Shown here piece by piece: positions 1-9,631 of a DNA stretch of 64,000 nucleotides; positions within the stretch are counted from its first letter, which is position 1; each line of letters starts with the position of its first letter. The stretch covers positions 62,001 through 126,000 of the forward strand of contig JABSQZ010000007.1 in NCBI GenBank assembly GCA_013215505.1, given 5' to 3'. A program made the translations under genes and the position numbers. The notes under the pieces are model-generated. The model worked only from the letters and a program-made list of their open reading frames with translations. It searched no databases and was not told where the DNA came from. The DNA is from Oceanospirillaceae bacterium. GTDB taxonomy: Bacteria; Pseudomonadota; Gammaproteobacteria; Pseudomonadales; Balneatricaceae.

Positions 1-548
1 GGGATAAAAGAAACTCCAAAATGCGCGAGCTCTCCGGTGGCATGAAACGTCGGGTAATGATCGCCAAAGCACTCTCCCATGAGCCGGAAATTCTGTTTTT
101 AGATGAACCTACCGCCGGAGTTGATGTGGAACTGCGCCGCGATATGTGGGAAATGGTCCGTGAACTTCGCGAGCGCGGCGTCACGATATTGTTAACCACC
201 CACTACATCGAAGAGGCCGAGGAGATGGCGGACCGCATTGGAGTGATTAATGGCGGGCAGATAATTTTAGTCGAAGAAAAAACCGCACTGATGCAAAAGC
301 TCGGTAAAAAGCACTTGCAGGTGCAGTTGCAGCAACCCATTACTGAGCTTCCCGATTCCCTGCAAAGCTTCAACCTTGAACAATCCAAAGACGGTTACAG
401 TTTGACTTATAGCTTTGATGTTAAGCAGGAAGATAATGGCATCGCTGCATTACTTGAGAAGTTAGCCAGCGCCAACTTACATGTAAAAGACCTGCATTCG
501 TCAGAGAGTTCGCTGGAAGAAATCTTTGTAAATTTAGTAAAAAGTTAA
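1..548 (+). CDS. ABC transporter ATP-binding subunit (YadG-like), 5'-truncated by window edge
   Basis: C-terminal part of an ABC ATPase that should power the membrane subunit encoded next door. The frame is open to the left edge (reads DKRNSK before the first ATG at 21), so the true start and the Walker A motif lie outside the window. Visible are the signature LSGGM, Walker B ILFLDEP, and the H-loop in LLTTHY, followed by a C-terminal regulatory tail of about 100 residues. It ends 16 bp before the permease gene, so the two form an operon. The pair resembles E. coli YadG/YadH, an ABC-2 type exporter of unknown substrate. Family call is firm; substrate is unknown. Confidence 0.92.
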   Translation, partial: DKRNSKMRELSGGMKRRVMIAKALSHEPEILFLDEPTAGVDVELRRDMWEMVRELRERGVTILLTTHYIEEAEEMADRIGVINGGQIILVEEKTALMQKLGKKHLQVQLQQPITELPDSLQSFNLEQSKDGYSLTYSFDVKQEDNGIAALLEKLASANLHVKDLHSSESSLEEIFVNLVKS

Positions 549-564
549 CCTTTGAGGACAAAAC

Positions 565-1326
565 ATGAATTGGTATGGCATGAAGGCTATTTATTATTTT
601 GAAATGGCCAGAACCTGGCGAACCTTAATGCAGAGTATTGCCTCTCCGGTATTATCTACTTCTTTGTATTTTGTGGTTTTTGGCTCGGCCATAGGCTCGC
701 GAATGGGAGATATTGACGGTATCAGTTACGGCGCGTTCATTATTCCCGGTTTAGTGATGTTGTCGCTGTTGAGCCAGAGCATCTCCAACGCCTCTTTCGG
801 CATATTTTTCCCCAAGTTTTCCGGCACTATTTACGAGGTACTGTCAGCACCCGTGTCGCCTTTTGAGATAGTGGTTGGCTACGTTGGGGCCGCGGCGACT
901 AAGTCTATCGTGTTGGGGTTAATCACCTTGGCCACCGCCAAAATCTTTGTTGATTACACCATTCTACATCCGTTGTGGATGTTAGCTTTTCTGGTGTTAA
1001 CTTCAGTCACTTTTAGTTTGTTTGGCTTTATTATCGGCATCTGGGCGGATGATTTTCAAAAGCTACAAATTATCCCACTGATGATTATCACTCCACTGAC
1101 TTTTTTAGGCGGCGCTTTTTACTCTATCAGCATGCTCCCTGAACCTTGGCAATCACTGACATTGTTTAATCCTGTGGTCTATCTGATCAGCGGTTTCAGA
1201 TGGTCTTTCTATGGGGTTGCGGATGTAAGTATTGGCGTCAGCTTAGCAATGACAGGGTTGTTTTTGGCCCTGTGTATGGCGGGCACTTACTGGATATTTA
1301 AGACCGGCTATAGACTCAAGTCTTAA
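565..1326 (+). CDS. ABC-2 type permease (YadH-like)
   Basis: Membrane subunit of the exporter whose ATPase lies just upstream. The 253-residue length fits the ABC-2 permease family (YadH is about 256). Hydrophobic segments are spread over the whole protein, and the usual polar '[13 protein letters not shown]' stretch between TM2 and TM3 is visible around residue 80. ATG at 565 is preceded by a GAGGA ribosome site. A GC-rich imperfect hairpin follows the stop codon, so the operon probably ends here. The substrate cannot be read from the sequence. Confidence 0.9.
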   Translation: MNWYGMKAIYYFEMARTWRTLMQSIASPVLSTSLYFVVFGSAIGSRMGDIDGISYGAFIIPGLVMLSLLSQSISNASFGIFFPKFSGTIYEVLSAPVSPFEIVVGYVGAAATKSIVLGLITLATAKIFVDYTILHPLWMLAFLVLTSVTFSLFGFIIGIWADDFQKLQIIPLMIITPLTFLGGAFYSISMLPEPWQSLTLFNPVVYLISGFRWSFYGVADVSIGVSLAMTGLFLALCMAGTYWIFKTGYRLKS

Positions 1327-1329
1327 ACT

Positions 1330-1373
1330 CACAGCCACGGCGCGGGCGCTACTTTTACAGCTACCGCGCTGTG
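1330..1373 (+). terminator. Possible terminator after the ABC operon
   Basis: CACA and GCGCGG on the left pair with CCGCGC and TGTG on the right, with a six-base bulge in the left arm, and TATTTTC follows. The T-tract is poor, so this is a tentative call. Confidence 0.35.
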
Positions 1374-1408
1374 TATTTTCATTCCCTCTCACCACTCACA
1401 ACTGACTA

Positions 1409-1478
1409 GCTACTTGCTACTTGCTACTTGCTACTTGCTACTTGCTACTCGCTACTTGCTACTCACGACCCGCTACTC
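1409..1478. repeat. Heptanucleotide tandem array 1 (10 units)
   Basis: Ten consecutive 7-bp units: GCTACTT five times without change, then GCTACTC, GCTACTT, GCTACTC, ACGACCC and GCTACTC. The array fills the gap between two convergent genes and stops 5 bp before the stop codon of the lpxR-like gene. Because 7 is not a multiple of 3, it reads as a 7-residue peptide period (LLLATCY) in any frame, which produces a meaningless ORF. It belongs to a family of five arrays in this window. Confidence 0.95.
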
Positions 1479-1483
1479 ATGTT

Positions 1484-2515
1484 TCAATAACTATAACTAA
1501 CCGACAGCGAGCCGTACTGTTGGGATTGCTGCTGGCCGGTAAATTCCTTAGTGCGAAAGACCTGCGAGTAACTAATATTCCAGCGCTGGTAAGTGGCGCT
1601 GACTCCCGCTGCCAAATCGGCTACCCATGGTTTTTTACTGACACTGTGACTGTCCCTGAAGCTGTTGCCATCGAGGAATATATTGTGTGCCACAGCGCGG
1701 CCATCGGCGGCGAGATAGGCATGGACTTGCCATTTGCGGTTTTTGGGATTGCCAAGTCCCGGGTTGTTACCCTCCCCACCTGGCCTGATGCTGGAGCGAC
1801 CAAAATCTTTTGGCAGTGCCCAGCCGAGGCGTAACTCTGCTCCGGCGTTAAGGTAAGTCGCGACATTGCCTAAGCTGGCTCCCCAGTGGCTGATCAGATC
1901 GCTCTCTAAGCCAAATATGTACTTCCCTGGCAGCGGCTTAAAGCGACGCTTGCGCTCGAACACTAACTGTACACCCAGCTCATTGTGCAGTTGATTAGCC
2001 CAGCCATGAAAACGCTCCAGTCCCCTGATGTCATGCACAATATTTTGCGTTTGTTGCGCCATTGCCGCCGGGCCTACGACTCCAACATTGATTTCAAAAC
2101 TGTGCAGTTTGTTGGATGTTTTGGCCTGATAACCGAAACCTGTATACAGCCAGCCGGCGTAAGGCCTGTCGTCAACACCTAGCTCTGTTGTAAATTTATC
2201 TCTGGGGGTAAACATTAACTGCCCGACACTGACGACAATGTTTCTATGCACCTTTCCCTGCCCGGATAATTGTGGATGCAGTGGCTCTAACAGTTCATTG
2301 ACTCTGTTAACCCAGTCGTATGTGAGCTGCTTGCCTGCTATAAAGTCATGCAGATCCGGAGACACCCAGGAGGCCCGCACCCCATTGGTATAATCTGAAT
2401 CGGTGTTGGCAAACAGATCGTTTTCAAAGTGCAAGTTCAGTGTCCAGGGATCCTCGGCGCTGTGAACTTGAGTTGCTAGAAGTAATAGGCCGAATGTAGT
2501 GATTGTTTTCAACAT
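1484..2515 (-). CDS. lpxR: LpxR-like outer-membrane lipid A 3-O-deacylase (DUF2219 family)
   Basis: Predicted outer-membrane beta-barrel that removes the 3'-acyloxyacyl chain from lipid A. I chose the ATG at 2515 rather than the upstream one at 2584, because only this start gives a clean signal peptide (MLKTITTFGLLLLATQVHSA). The mature protein opens with the family hallmark HFENDLFANTDSDYTNG, which contains the Asn-Asp pair needed for Ca2+ and catalysis in Salmonella LpxR. The end is a typical barrel end (SVSYSY with terminal aromatic). It is a single-gene unit facing the ABC operon. The family is clear; activity on lipid A is inferred. Confidence 0.85.
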   Translation of the reverse strand: MLKTITTFGLLLLATQVHSAEDPWTLNLHFENDLFANTDSDYTNGVRASWVSPDLHDFIAGKQLTYDWVNRVNELLEPLHPQLSGQGKVHRNIVVSVGQLMFTPRDKFTTELGVDDRPYAGWLYTGFGYQAKTSNKLHSFEINVGVVGPAAMAQQTQNIVHDIRGLERFHGWANQLHNELGVQLVFERKRRFKPLPGKYIFGLESDLISHWGASLGNVATYLNAGAELRLGWALPKDFGRSSIRPGGEGNNPGLGNPKNRKWQVHAYLAADGRAVAHNIFLDGNSFRDSHSVSKKPWVADLAAGVSATYQRWNISYSQVFRTKEFTGQQQSQQYGSLSVSYSY

Positions 2516-2686
2516 AATCTCAGAATTGAAGGTCGGTAAATTTCGCAGATAGTAGCAATTATCCTTGCTCAGGGATATGTTCAATTGAGTTGCTCAATTG
2601 TTACTTGGAGCCCTACAGGCAAAGCTTTATAATCCCCCTCTAACATGCCGTAATCCACATTTTTTTAGTCACAGGTCAGCGCTTTT

Positions 2687-3718
2687 ATGCCAAGCATCAA
2701 CTACCCGTTAACAGAGTTGCCCGATGGCACTAATTTCGATCTCTGCTATCAAATATTTGCCGAGCACCTCTGTGCACAACAACCCTTTGTCAGCGATTTT
2801 ATGCAACTGCATTTACCGCAACTTGAGACACCCGAACTGCAACAGTGGCTGGCGGATAAAAGTATTAGCTTAGATGGGACCCCGGCCAGTGCTCAAAGCT
2901 CGATCAGCGCCGGGCAAACTTTGTGCATCGAGCTCAAACAGCACTTTGAACAGAAGGTTAACTGCCAGTGGCAGCTGATCTGGGAAAACACTGAAATTAT
3001 GGCGCTGTATAAGCCAGAATTGCTGGCGGTCAGCCGCACTACCCGCAACTTGCACAACACTTTGATCGGCTTAGTCAGACGGCAGAGTCCACATTACAAT
3101 GCGCAATTGTTACACCGCTTAGATATTGAAACTTCTGGTCTGATTTTACTGGCTAAAGACAGTTTGGCCGATAAAAAGTGGAAGCCGCAACTGCAACAAT
3201 TAATCACCACTAAGATCTACCACGCCATCGTCAAAGGGGTGCCAAGCTGGCGGCAATACGATTGCCAAACTGAATTAGCCGAGCGCCTCGACAGTGAGAT
3301 TCGCTGCAAAATGTACGTAGTGGATGAACAGCAACCGCGAGATCAATACCGAAAACCTAAACAGGCCAGAACTGTCTTTAAGTTGCTCAAAAGCCAGGGC
3401 CAGTACTCGTTGATTGAATGCCAGCTGTATACAGGTCGCAAGCATCAGATTCGCGCCCACTTAGCGCACTTAGGACTGCCGATAGTCGGCGATAAAATTT
3501 ACAGCCACGAGGGGCATTACTTCTTAAAGAGACTGGCTTCAGTTGCGGGCTTAACTCCTGAAGATTATCAGGTTTTAGGGGCGCAGAACCATTTACTGCG
3601 TGCGGTACAGCTCAATTTACAACTCGCTGATGACGCGCAGCCGCTGCAGTTAGAATGCGCTAGCTTTAACCCGGATATCGCTTTGGAGTTATATCGTAAT
3701 CCACCCGTTGAAAGCTAA
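2687..3718 (+). CDS. RluA-family RNA pseudouridine synthase
   Basis: Converts uridine to pseudouridine in rRNA or tRNA. The catalytic block HRLDIETSG is intact, with the nucleophilic Asp at about residue 146. The later RKHQIRAHLAHLGLPIVGD block typical of RluA/RluC/RluD enzymes is also intact. The first 95 residues look like a short S4-like region, ending near the start of the catalytic fold (ALYKPELLAVS). Overall length of 343 is normal. The target site cannot be assigned from sequence alone. The stop codon overlaps the end of a decayed ABC gene on the other strand. Confidence 0.88.
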   Translation: MPSINYPLTELPDGTNFDLCYQIFAEHLCAQQPFVSDFMQLHLPQLETPELQQWLADKSISLDGTPASAQSSISAGQTLCIELKQHFEQKVNCQWQLIWENTEIMALYKPELLAVSRTTRNLHNTLIGLVRRQSPHYNAQLLHRLDIETSGLILLAKDSLADKKWKPQLQQLITTKIYHAIVKGVPSWRQYDCQTELAERLDSEIRCKMYVVDEQQPRDQYRKPKQARTVFKLLKSQGQYSLIECQLYTGRKHQIRAHLAHLGLPIVGDKIYSHEGHYFLKRLASVAGLTPEDYQVLGAQNHLLRAVQLNLQLADDAQPLQLECASFNPDIALELYRNPPVES

Positions 3719-4020
3719 AAGTAGCTCAATAACTGACGATAATAAAGATTGCCGCTTGGCAGCTGTTGATGGCTGCCCGAATCGTTAATTTTTCCCTCTT
3801 GCATCAGCACTATCTTATTCATTTGCCTTAGTAACAGAGGCTTGTGGGTAATTAAAATCAGGCTCTGTTGCCGCTCATTGACATGCGCCAGTATGCTTTG
3901 CATCACAGGTTGTTCGCTGCGCTGGTCCAGTCCTTAACTAGGCTCATCTAAAATCAACACGTTAGCCAGTCTCAACAACAGTTGCGCCAAACGGCAGTAT
4001 TAGCTGCGGCTTGTATTAAG
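3715..4020 (-). pseudogene. Decayed ABC ATPase C-terminus (CydC-like remnant)
   Basis: On the minus strand the frame reads RLAQLLLRLANVLILDEPS, then a stop codon, then GLDQRSE and on through SLILITHKPLLLRQMNKIVLM to YYRQLLSYF. This is the Walker B, D-loop and H-loop end of an ABC ATPase, best matching the thiol-exporter subunit CydC (usual DEPTEGLD, THR). An in-frame stop replaces the residue after DEPS, and the expected LSGGE signature upstream is unrecognisable. Nothing of the remaining 400 residues is seen. I regard it as the last trace of a deleted gene. Confidence 0.7.
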
Positions 4021-4316
4021 TAACTTCACTGCTGAAGGTTTTTTAACATTCGGCTTTGCAAGGCTCAATGGTCCCAGACCGTTTTGTCTAAATTTTTTAG
4101 GCCAGAACTAGGATTGAACTACTCCATATGACTCCTTCAATGCAACAAATTTCAAATAGTCAAAGGGCGATTATTCTACAACCTTTGTTAAGTTTGCAAA
4201 CAAACCGGAGTTAATTGTCCATAGGCGGGGGAAGAAACATCCTTCACCGAGTCAATTGATAATACTGTAGTTCGAGCTCTCTTCATTGAGTTATTAACTA
4301 GTTACCGCAGATATTT
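4021..4316. other. Intergenic, no gene seen
   Basis: AT-rich non-coding stretch beside the ABC remnant. A weak hairpin with six Ts (4024-4044) is present and could terminate plus-strand transcription. A stretch near 4105-4125 superficially resembles the T-arm of a tRNA but does not fold. Confidence 0.4.
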
Positions 4317-5348
4317 TCACTTACCGTACTGTATAGCCTTTTCTATGCGCTCTTTTATATCCGGGTGAGTTGTCAGATATTGTATTAAGCTCGTTTCTTG
4401 TTTATCGGAGTCTTTGTTATCTCTTTCCTGAATCGCGAGGAAACTCTGCATCGCCTCTGCAAATGCAGTCGCGGGTTTGCCTAACTCTGCTAACTTCTGT
4501 AGTGCAAAATCATCTGCTTCACGTTCCATATTTCTGGAGAATGCGTTTTGTACTAAAGCAGCTCCGGTGCCCACTATTACCTCACCCAGCCCTTCTATAT
4601 CACCAAAAACAACCGATATGGCTATAGTGTTACTCAGTGATTGGGCCACCATTCGGATACTGTGCTTACGCTGCACATGCCCTATTTCATGTAACAAAAT
4701 GGCGAGTATTGCATCGGGCTTTTCAGCTAATAAGCGCAATAATTCATCGGTTATAACCACTGTGCCATCTGGCAAAGCTAATGCATTAGCACCAAAATAA
4801 TCGCTCTTAAATACATGCAACTGAAACTTTTCTTTAGGCAGTCCCAGTTGCTCTAAAGCTTGTTGCCATTGTTGCACAACTCTCAACTGAACTTCTTTTT
4901 CTAACTGACTGGGCTCTAGAATAGTTTTTTTCAGGGCGTAAAAAGTTTGCTCCCCCATCTGTTGGGCAACGCTATCTGGGAGGTAATCAACACTGGCAGC
5001 GGCTAATTTGGGCATCACCACAGTTATGCCAAACCACAATAGAAGTGGCACCAGTAAAATTGATGCTAGGATTAATTTATTACTTTTTTCAAGTCGTTCC
5101 GCCCTGACACTGCCTAGGCTCAATCTAACGCTGCGATCTTCGGCTACAAACTTACCACCATCTGCAAAAGTCACTTCTACAGCTACTCCGGGAATGGCGC
5201 TGGCAACCGACAATTGGCAAGTATCAGTGGCAAAGATACACTGTTGTTCGCTGTAGAGATTGACTGAATCTCCATTTACCAGCAACTTGGCCAATTGTGA
5301 TCTATTACTAGCAGGGAAATAATATGTCCCCCTCAGCTGTTGTTTCAT
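4317..5348 (-). CDS. M48-family zinc metalloprotease, membrane-anchored
   Basis: Peptidase of the Ste24/HtpX type (M48). The zinc motif HEIGH (in LLHEIGHVQRKH) and the downstream Glu in SRNMEREADDFAL are intact. An N-terminal domain of about 90 residues precedes a membrane segment (LILASILLVPLLLWFGITVV), with the peptidase domain after it. The longest frame begins with TTG at 5363; I prefer ATG at 5348, which has GGAA eight bases upstream. It follows a YjgN-like membrane gene by about 100 bp. This pairing of DUF898 protein and M48 protease recurs in proteobacteria, so they probably act together at the inner membrane. Confidence 0.88.
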   Translation of the reverse strand: MKQQLRGTYYFPASNRSQLAKLLVNGDSVNLYSEQQCIFATDTCQLSVASAIPGVAVEVTFADGGKFVAEDRSVRLSLGSVRAERLEKSNKLILASILLVPLLLWFGITVVMPKLAAASVDYLPDSVAQQMGEQTFYALKKTILEPSQLEKEVQLRVVQQWQQALEQLGLPKEKFQLHVFKSDYFGANALALPDGTVVITDELLRLLAEKPDAILAILLHEIGHVQRKHSIRMVAQSLSNTIAISVVFGDIEGLGEVIVGTGAALVQNAFSRNMEREADDFALQKLAELGKPATAFAEAMQSFLAIQERDNKDSDKQETSLIQYLTTHPDIKERIEKAIQYGK

Positions 5349-5446
5349 AAACTTATTCCGCAATAAGATATTAATCTAATAAATCCAAATATGGCAACAT
5401 ATTATTTGTTGCAACATCTGGATTGATTTATCACTAGTTCTGGTTA

Positions 5447-6523
5447 TTAAATTGCAGATATATCGATATCAAAGGCATCGGCCGCTTCATCGCCAAATGC
5501 TGACTGCCGTTCACTCATAGTATCTAGCACAGTATCTGCATGTTCATTCAACCTTGCCTGGGTGCTGAAAGCCAGATAACGAGCGGTACGAATTTCCGCC
5601 CAGGGGTAAGCTAATCCGAGAGAGCAAACTATCGCTAGCACATTAGTAAGTTGTAATAGCGTATAAGGTACTATACGCATGTCAGATTTGAATTCAGCTA
5701 AGTCTGAGAACTCACTGCTGTTAAAAATATGATTGCGAATTCTAACTTTATAAATAGATTTTATTAGCAACAGTAATGGTAAATAAACCACTATAAAAAC
5801 AGCATCAACCCGCACGTTAAACCCAAAAAACGTCGAAAAGTCCATAGCTGCACTGGCAAACATAAAAGCCATTACTGCAACCACCGCGACTATGCCAACC
5901 AATACCGTCAGCAGAACAGTCAAATAATACTTACTCGTCTCTATATAAGTCGTTACCTGTTTTTGACCGTAACTGGTATTGGATAACACGTATTCATCTA
6001 TTTTCTTTAATGCCCAAGGCATCGCCAGATAGATTGTAAAAAATCCAACTAGCGGAAAGAGGATAAAAGTGACGAAAGTTTCCTTGTAGGTTCCGAGAAA
6101 ATCGAAACGAACGTTTCTGTAGCTGGTCATGCGGAGGCGAAAAGCCAGCCCTTTCACAATTAGCCAGGGAAATAAGACTATAAACAATAGTATGAATGGA
6201 AGAATTGTTATTGGATAGAAATGCGTCAAAACTGCATAACTGGCAAATAAAATTAGGGCAAAAATTCTGCCTTTTAATATTTGCAATGGTTTAGCTAAAT
6301 AAGAAAAAGCATGCCCGTCGATTTTTGTATGTCCATATAAATAGTTTTTGTTACGCACTGTAGCCCAGGCAGAATATATACCTAGAGTCACTATACTTAA
6401 CATAATATTAACTATCCATATACCAAAATACTCCTTAGGTTGCCCGGTAAATTCGACGTCTACTTTATTGAATCTAACTTCTGCATTTGATGCCTCATTC
6501 ACATCCATCCGATATTCCCTCAT
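5447..6523 (-). CDS. yjgN: YjgN-like inner-membrane protein (DUF898)
   Basis: Polytopic membrane protein of unknown function. The DUF898 hallmark is repeated: TLGIYSAWATVRNKNYLYGHTKIDGHAFSY near residue 50, and a second copy (SLGLAYPWAEIRTARYLAF) near residue 310. Six or more hydrophobic segments lie between. There are two possible starts: ATG 6523, or ATG 6508, which has the better ribosome site (AGGGA). The M48 protease gene lies downstream on the same strand. No biochemical role is established for the family. Confidence 0.85.
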   Translation of the reverse strand: MREYRMDVNEASNAEVRFNKVDVEFTGQPKEYFGIWIVNIMLSIVTLGIYSAWATVRNKNYLYGHTKIDGHAFSYLAKPLQILKGRIFALILFASYAVLTHFYPITILPFILLFIVLFPWLIVKGLAFRLRMTSYRNVRFDFLGTYKETFVTFILFPLVGFFTIYLAMPWALKKIDEYVLSNTSYGQKQVTTYIETSKYYLTVLLTVLVGIVAVVAVMAFMFASAAMDFSTFFGFNVRVDAVFIVVYLPLLLLIKSIYKVRIRNHIFNSSEFSDLAEFKSDMRIVPYTLLQLTNVLAIVCSLGLAYPWAEIRTARYLAFSTQARLNEHADTVLDTMSERQSAFGDEAADAFDIDISAI

Positions 6524-6634
6524 ATTTTCTTTATTATTAACAATTTATGATTTTATCGGACAAATTATACGCACTTTAAGCTGCATTTAAATAAGAAAGG
6601 CTCCCAATACAGAATTAACTGAAAATTAATACAA

Positions 6635-7618
6635 CTACTTTCTACTTCTCTGTTTCTTGGATAAAGCAGGCTTGACTCGCTTTGGCTTCAGTGGCTGTTT
6701 AACTGCTTTTTTTCTGCTGGAGCTTTTAGTGCTACTTTTATTGCTGGTTTTAGCGCCAGGTTTAGCCTTAAAAGCGACCTTAGGTTTGGCTTTTTGCCGC
6801 GTTTTGCTGTTGTTGCCACTGTTGGATTTATCAATTGCGGCAGAGAGTGATTTGGACTTGGCATTGGATTTAGAACTTTTGCCGCTGCCGACATCAGAGC
6901 TGGACTCCTGGGTCAGTGCTAAGATGGTGGTCAGTTCCGCCTCGGTTAAATCACGCCAGTCTCCTGTCGGCAGCCCTTTCAAGCTGACATTCATGATGCG
7001 GGTGCGCTCTAACTGTTTGACCTCATAGTTAAAGTGTTCACACATACGGCGAATCTGCCGGTTTAATCCCTGCACTAAAGTCATTTTAAAGCTGTATTGC
7101 GACTCTTTAGAGACTTTGCATTTTTTGGTCATAACCCCAAGGATAGGTACGCCGTTGCTCAGCCCCTGAATGAACTGCTCAGTAACAGGTCGATTGACTG
7201 TCACTATGTATTCTTTCTCGTGGTTGTTGCCAGCACGTAAAATCTTATTGACCAGGTCACCATTATTGGTCAGAAAAATCAGCCCCTGGGAGTCTTTATC
7301 TAAACGACCTATAGGGAAAATTCTGGAGCTGTGGCCGACGTAATCGACGATATTGTTGCGCTCATCACCCTCAGTGGTACTCACTACCCCCACGGGTTTA
7401 TTCAAGGCAATAAAGACCAGTAATTCCTCATCCATCGGCTCTATGCGCTGGCCGTTGACTACTACTTTATTGCCGGGCATGACTCTGTCGCCAACTTCAG
7501 CTTTTTTACCATTTATAAATACATTACCCTGCTCGATAAAGCGGTCCGCATCTCGTCTGGAACATAGACCACTCTGGCTGATGTATTTATTTAAACGGGT
7601 TGAAAATAACTCTGACAT
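6635..7618 (-). CDS. rluF: 23S rRNA pseudouridine synthase RluF
   Basis: Modifies 23S rRNA U2604 (E. coli numbering; some side activity on tRNA-Tyr is known for the family). An S4 RNA-binding domain covers residues 1-60, followed by the RsuA/RluF-type catalytic fold with [10 protein letters not shown] (catalytic Asp about 107) and the RluF-typical block [17 protein letters not shown]. Residues after about 240 form a Ser/Lys-rich tail ending in KKQRSRK, longer than in E. coli RluF but of the same kind, probably non-specific RNA binding. It is a single gene with its own upstream region. Confidence 0.93.
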   Translation of the reverse strand: MSELFSTRLNKYISQSGLCSRRDADRFIEQGNVFINGKKAEVGDRVMPGNKVVVNGQRIEPMDEELLVFIALNKPVGVVSTTEGDERNNIVDYVGHSSRIFPIGRLDKDSQGLIFLTNNGDLVNKILRAGNNHEKEYIVTVNRPVTEQFIQGLSNGVPILGVMTKKCKVSKESQYSFKMTLVQGLNRQIRRMCEHFNYEVKQLERTRIMNVSLKGLPTGDWRDLTEAELTTILALTQESSSDVGSGKSSKSNAKSKSLSAAIDKSNSGNNSKTRQKAKPKVAFKAKPGAKTSNKSSTKSSSRKKAVKQPLKPKRVKPALSKKQRSRK

Positions 7619-7830
7619 AGATGTATACGACTCGACAACGAATTTAATTAGGCAGCGTAGAGCAACTGAACTGCTAGCAACTCTACAGTGGCGCTATTGT
7701 ACTAGATAATTAGTGCTTTATCGCAACCACATTTTAGAATAGTGAATTCTTTTTAATCGTCCGTTGAAAAACCTCAGTGCTGCAACAGTACTGATCTTCT
7801 ATTGCTGTACAGAGCTCTGCAGATAAACGC

Positions 7831-8664
7831 TTAACAGCGCTCCAGGATATAAGTTTGCTCATTGACTAATGATGGGATTTGCGCCCGGGCGTCAGCGACT
7901 TGTGCGATGTCTAATTCAACAATCTGTATCCCCACCTCTGAACCGCCTAAGTCACAACAGACTTCACCCCAGGGGCTGATCACCAGCGAATGCCCCCAGC
8001 TCTGGCGGCCATTATCATGAGTACCGACTTGAGCGGCGGCAATGATCCACAGACCATTTTCAATCGCCCGGGCGCGCAGTAACGTTTCCCAGTGGTCCCG
8101 GCCGGTTTTCATGGTAAAGGCAGAGGGCACAAAAACAACGCTGGCACCCGCTTGCGCGTAACGGCGATACAACTGTGGAAAACGTAAGTCATAACAGATA
8201 CTCTGCCCCCAGGCCCCCCATGGGGTATCCACTAGCACCGCCTTTGACCCATGCGCGTAGCGATCCGACTCAACTATAGATTTCTGCCCTTGCAGCTGCA
8301 CATCAAACAAATGTATTTTATCGTAACTGCAGCGCACAACCCCCTGATCATCGACTAGATCACTGTGGTTTAATAATTTTCCTGCTGAGCCCAATACCGC
8401 AGTGGAGCCTGTGTGCAGCCATAAATTGTGTCGCTGTGCCAGCTCTTTACAGGTCTGGATAAATGGATCTTGCTGCACATTAAGCAGCTGTTGCTCTGGG
8501 TTGTGCAGATTGGCATTCATCATCCCTGCAGCCTCTGGCAGAGCTAATAAATCACAGTTTTGCGCCGCCGCGCTGGCGGCCATCGCCACCACAGAATCGA
8601 TATTTTGCGCACGATTGTTAGAGGAACTCATCTGGCCTATACAGAGCTTTAATACTTGCTTCAC
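7831..8664 (-). CDS. Carbon-nitrogen hydrolase (Nit/omega-amidase-like)
   Basis: Nitrilase-superfamily amidase. The catalytic triad is complete: Glu about 44 (ALPEAAG), Lys about 116 (CSYDKIHLFD) and Cys about 157 (GQSICYDLRFPQLYR). The 277-residue length matches the Nit1/Nit2 branch, whose members hydrolyse deaminated glutathione or alpha-ketoglutaramate as metabolite repair enzymes. Which of the two is used here is not decidable. ATG at 8664 is preceded by GGAGA. Confidence 0.87.
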   Translation of the reverse strand: MKQVLKLCIGQMSSSNNRAQNIDSVVAMAASAAAQNCDLLALPEAAGMMNANLHNPEQQLLNVQQDPFIQTCKELAQRHNLWLHTGSTAVLGSAGKLLNHSDLVDDQGVVRCSYDKIHLFDVQLQGQKSIVESDRYAHGSKAVLVDTPWGAWGQSICYDLRFPQLYRRYAQAGASVVFVPSAFTMKTGRDHWETLLRARAIENGLWIIAAAQVGTHDNGRQSWGHSLVISPWGEVCCDLGGSEVGIQIVELDIAQVADARAQIPSLVNEQTYILERC

Positions 8665-9069
8665 TATTATCTCCAGGCTTGCCTATTTGCTAAATGTTAG
8701 CCGTAAAATAATAGCCTTTTCTTCGCTGCAATGCTGCTTTTTATAGAGGCAACTCGCTGGCTATTGTCGCTGATTAATCCAGAGCGAAAAATAGCGTAGC
8801 GAGATAGAACAAAAACATAGATTTTAGGTCTATATTCAATGCTACAAAGTTCAATTTATCTGAATCCAGCACCCGCTTAGATACGTATTTGTGTATGCGA
8901 CGATAAACAATTTTTAGCCAACGACCAATAACTGAGTATTTAAGCACATGCATACAATTCAGGTCGACTCTGGCTCACAGGGTAATCCGATTTGCCCCCA
9001 TTGTGCCCAGAGACACCTTACTGCATAAATGCAAATTGGCTGCTCTCAAGTACCCACAGGATGTAATTT
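8665..9069. other. Intergenic region upstream of the lipoprotein pair
   Basis: No convincing gene. A 26-codon frame at 8948-9028 reads with a CPHCxxxH motif near its end but has only a poor ribosome site. I do not call it a gene. Confidence 0.4.
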
Positions 9070-9456
9070 ATGAACAAACTACAAATGCTGGGCGCGCCCC
9101 TATTAGCGAGCTTAATCGGCTGTACCCCACAGCTAAAACCTAATCCAGATACCTATTCCTATTACGTTACTCCGGGCACAAGCTTTTACCCAACCCAATT
9201 ATGTGGCGTCAGCCCCAAAGGTGAAGCTTGCTTGCAAATGATGGATGGACCCAAGGTAAAAACGCAAATAAATGATTACTTTTTAAATTGGCTAGCTAGC
9301 TTACAAGCCAATGAAACTATAATCGCCAACTCCGGCAGAAACTCTTATGTACTGCCAACAGAGCAAGCAGTCCCGCTGTTGCAGGCACTGGTTGCCGACA
9401 ACAGACAGCGAGATTTCGAACGAATGATGCGTCGGCGTGAGAATGACGATGATTGA
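9070..9456 (+). CDS. Small lipoprotein, paralogue A, acidic tail
   Basis: Family not recognised. A short signal ends in the lipobox LIGC (Cys about 18), so the product should be a lipid-anchored envelope protein. The mature part of about 110 residues contains SYYVTPGT, FYPTQLCGV, GEACLQM and DGPKV, and ends with QRDFERMMRRRENDDD. The mature part keeps two more cysteines, which may form a disulfide. The next gene is a clear paralogue (about two thirds identical by eye), and each has its own AGGA ribosome site, so this is a tandem duplication. Confidence 0.75.
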   Translation: MNKLQMLGAPLLASLIGCTPQLKPNPDTYSYYVTPGTSFYPTQLCGVSPKGEACLQMMDGPKVKTQINDYFLNWLASLQANETIIANSGRNSYVLPTEQAVPLLQALVADNRQRDFERMMRRRENDDD

Positions 9457-9464
9457 CTCGATTG

Positions 9465-9506
9465 CCTAACAAGAGAGAATTGGCGTATGCGCTGCTCTCT
9501 GTTAGG
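9465..9506. terminator. Hairpin between the two lipoprotein genes
   Basis: CCTAACA and GAGAG pair with CTCTC and TGTTAGG, with one bulged A, just after the first stop codon. There is no T-run, so it may stabilise the mRNA end or be a weak terminator. Confidence 0.4.
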
Positions 9507-9631
9507 GCCTTAAGAGGGCAACTGCGTTAACGACAATGACCTGATGTAGCTCAAAGGATAGCGATGGTTAATTTTTGCAACTTTGATTAAGGGACCCAGG
9601 GCTGCGCCCTGATAGCCGAAGGATATGATTT

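Noticed and set aside
1421-1834. Plus-strand frame with LLLATCY repeats
   Set aside because: Its start lies in a heptanucleotide array and the rest is antisense to the lpxR-like gene.
4060-4130. Stretch resembling the T-arm and acceptor end of a tRNA
   Set aside because: No matching 5' half, and the T-stem does not pair.
8948-9028. 26-codon frame with CPHCxxxH
   Set aside because: Weak ribosome site, no recognisable family, and too short to support without conservation data.
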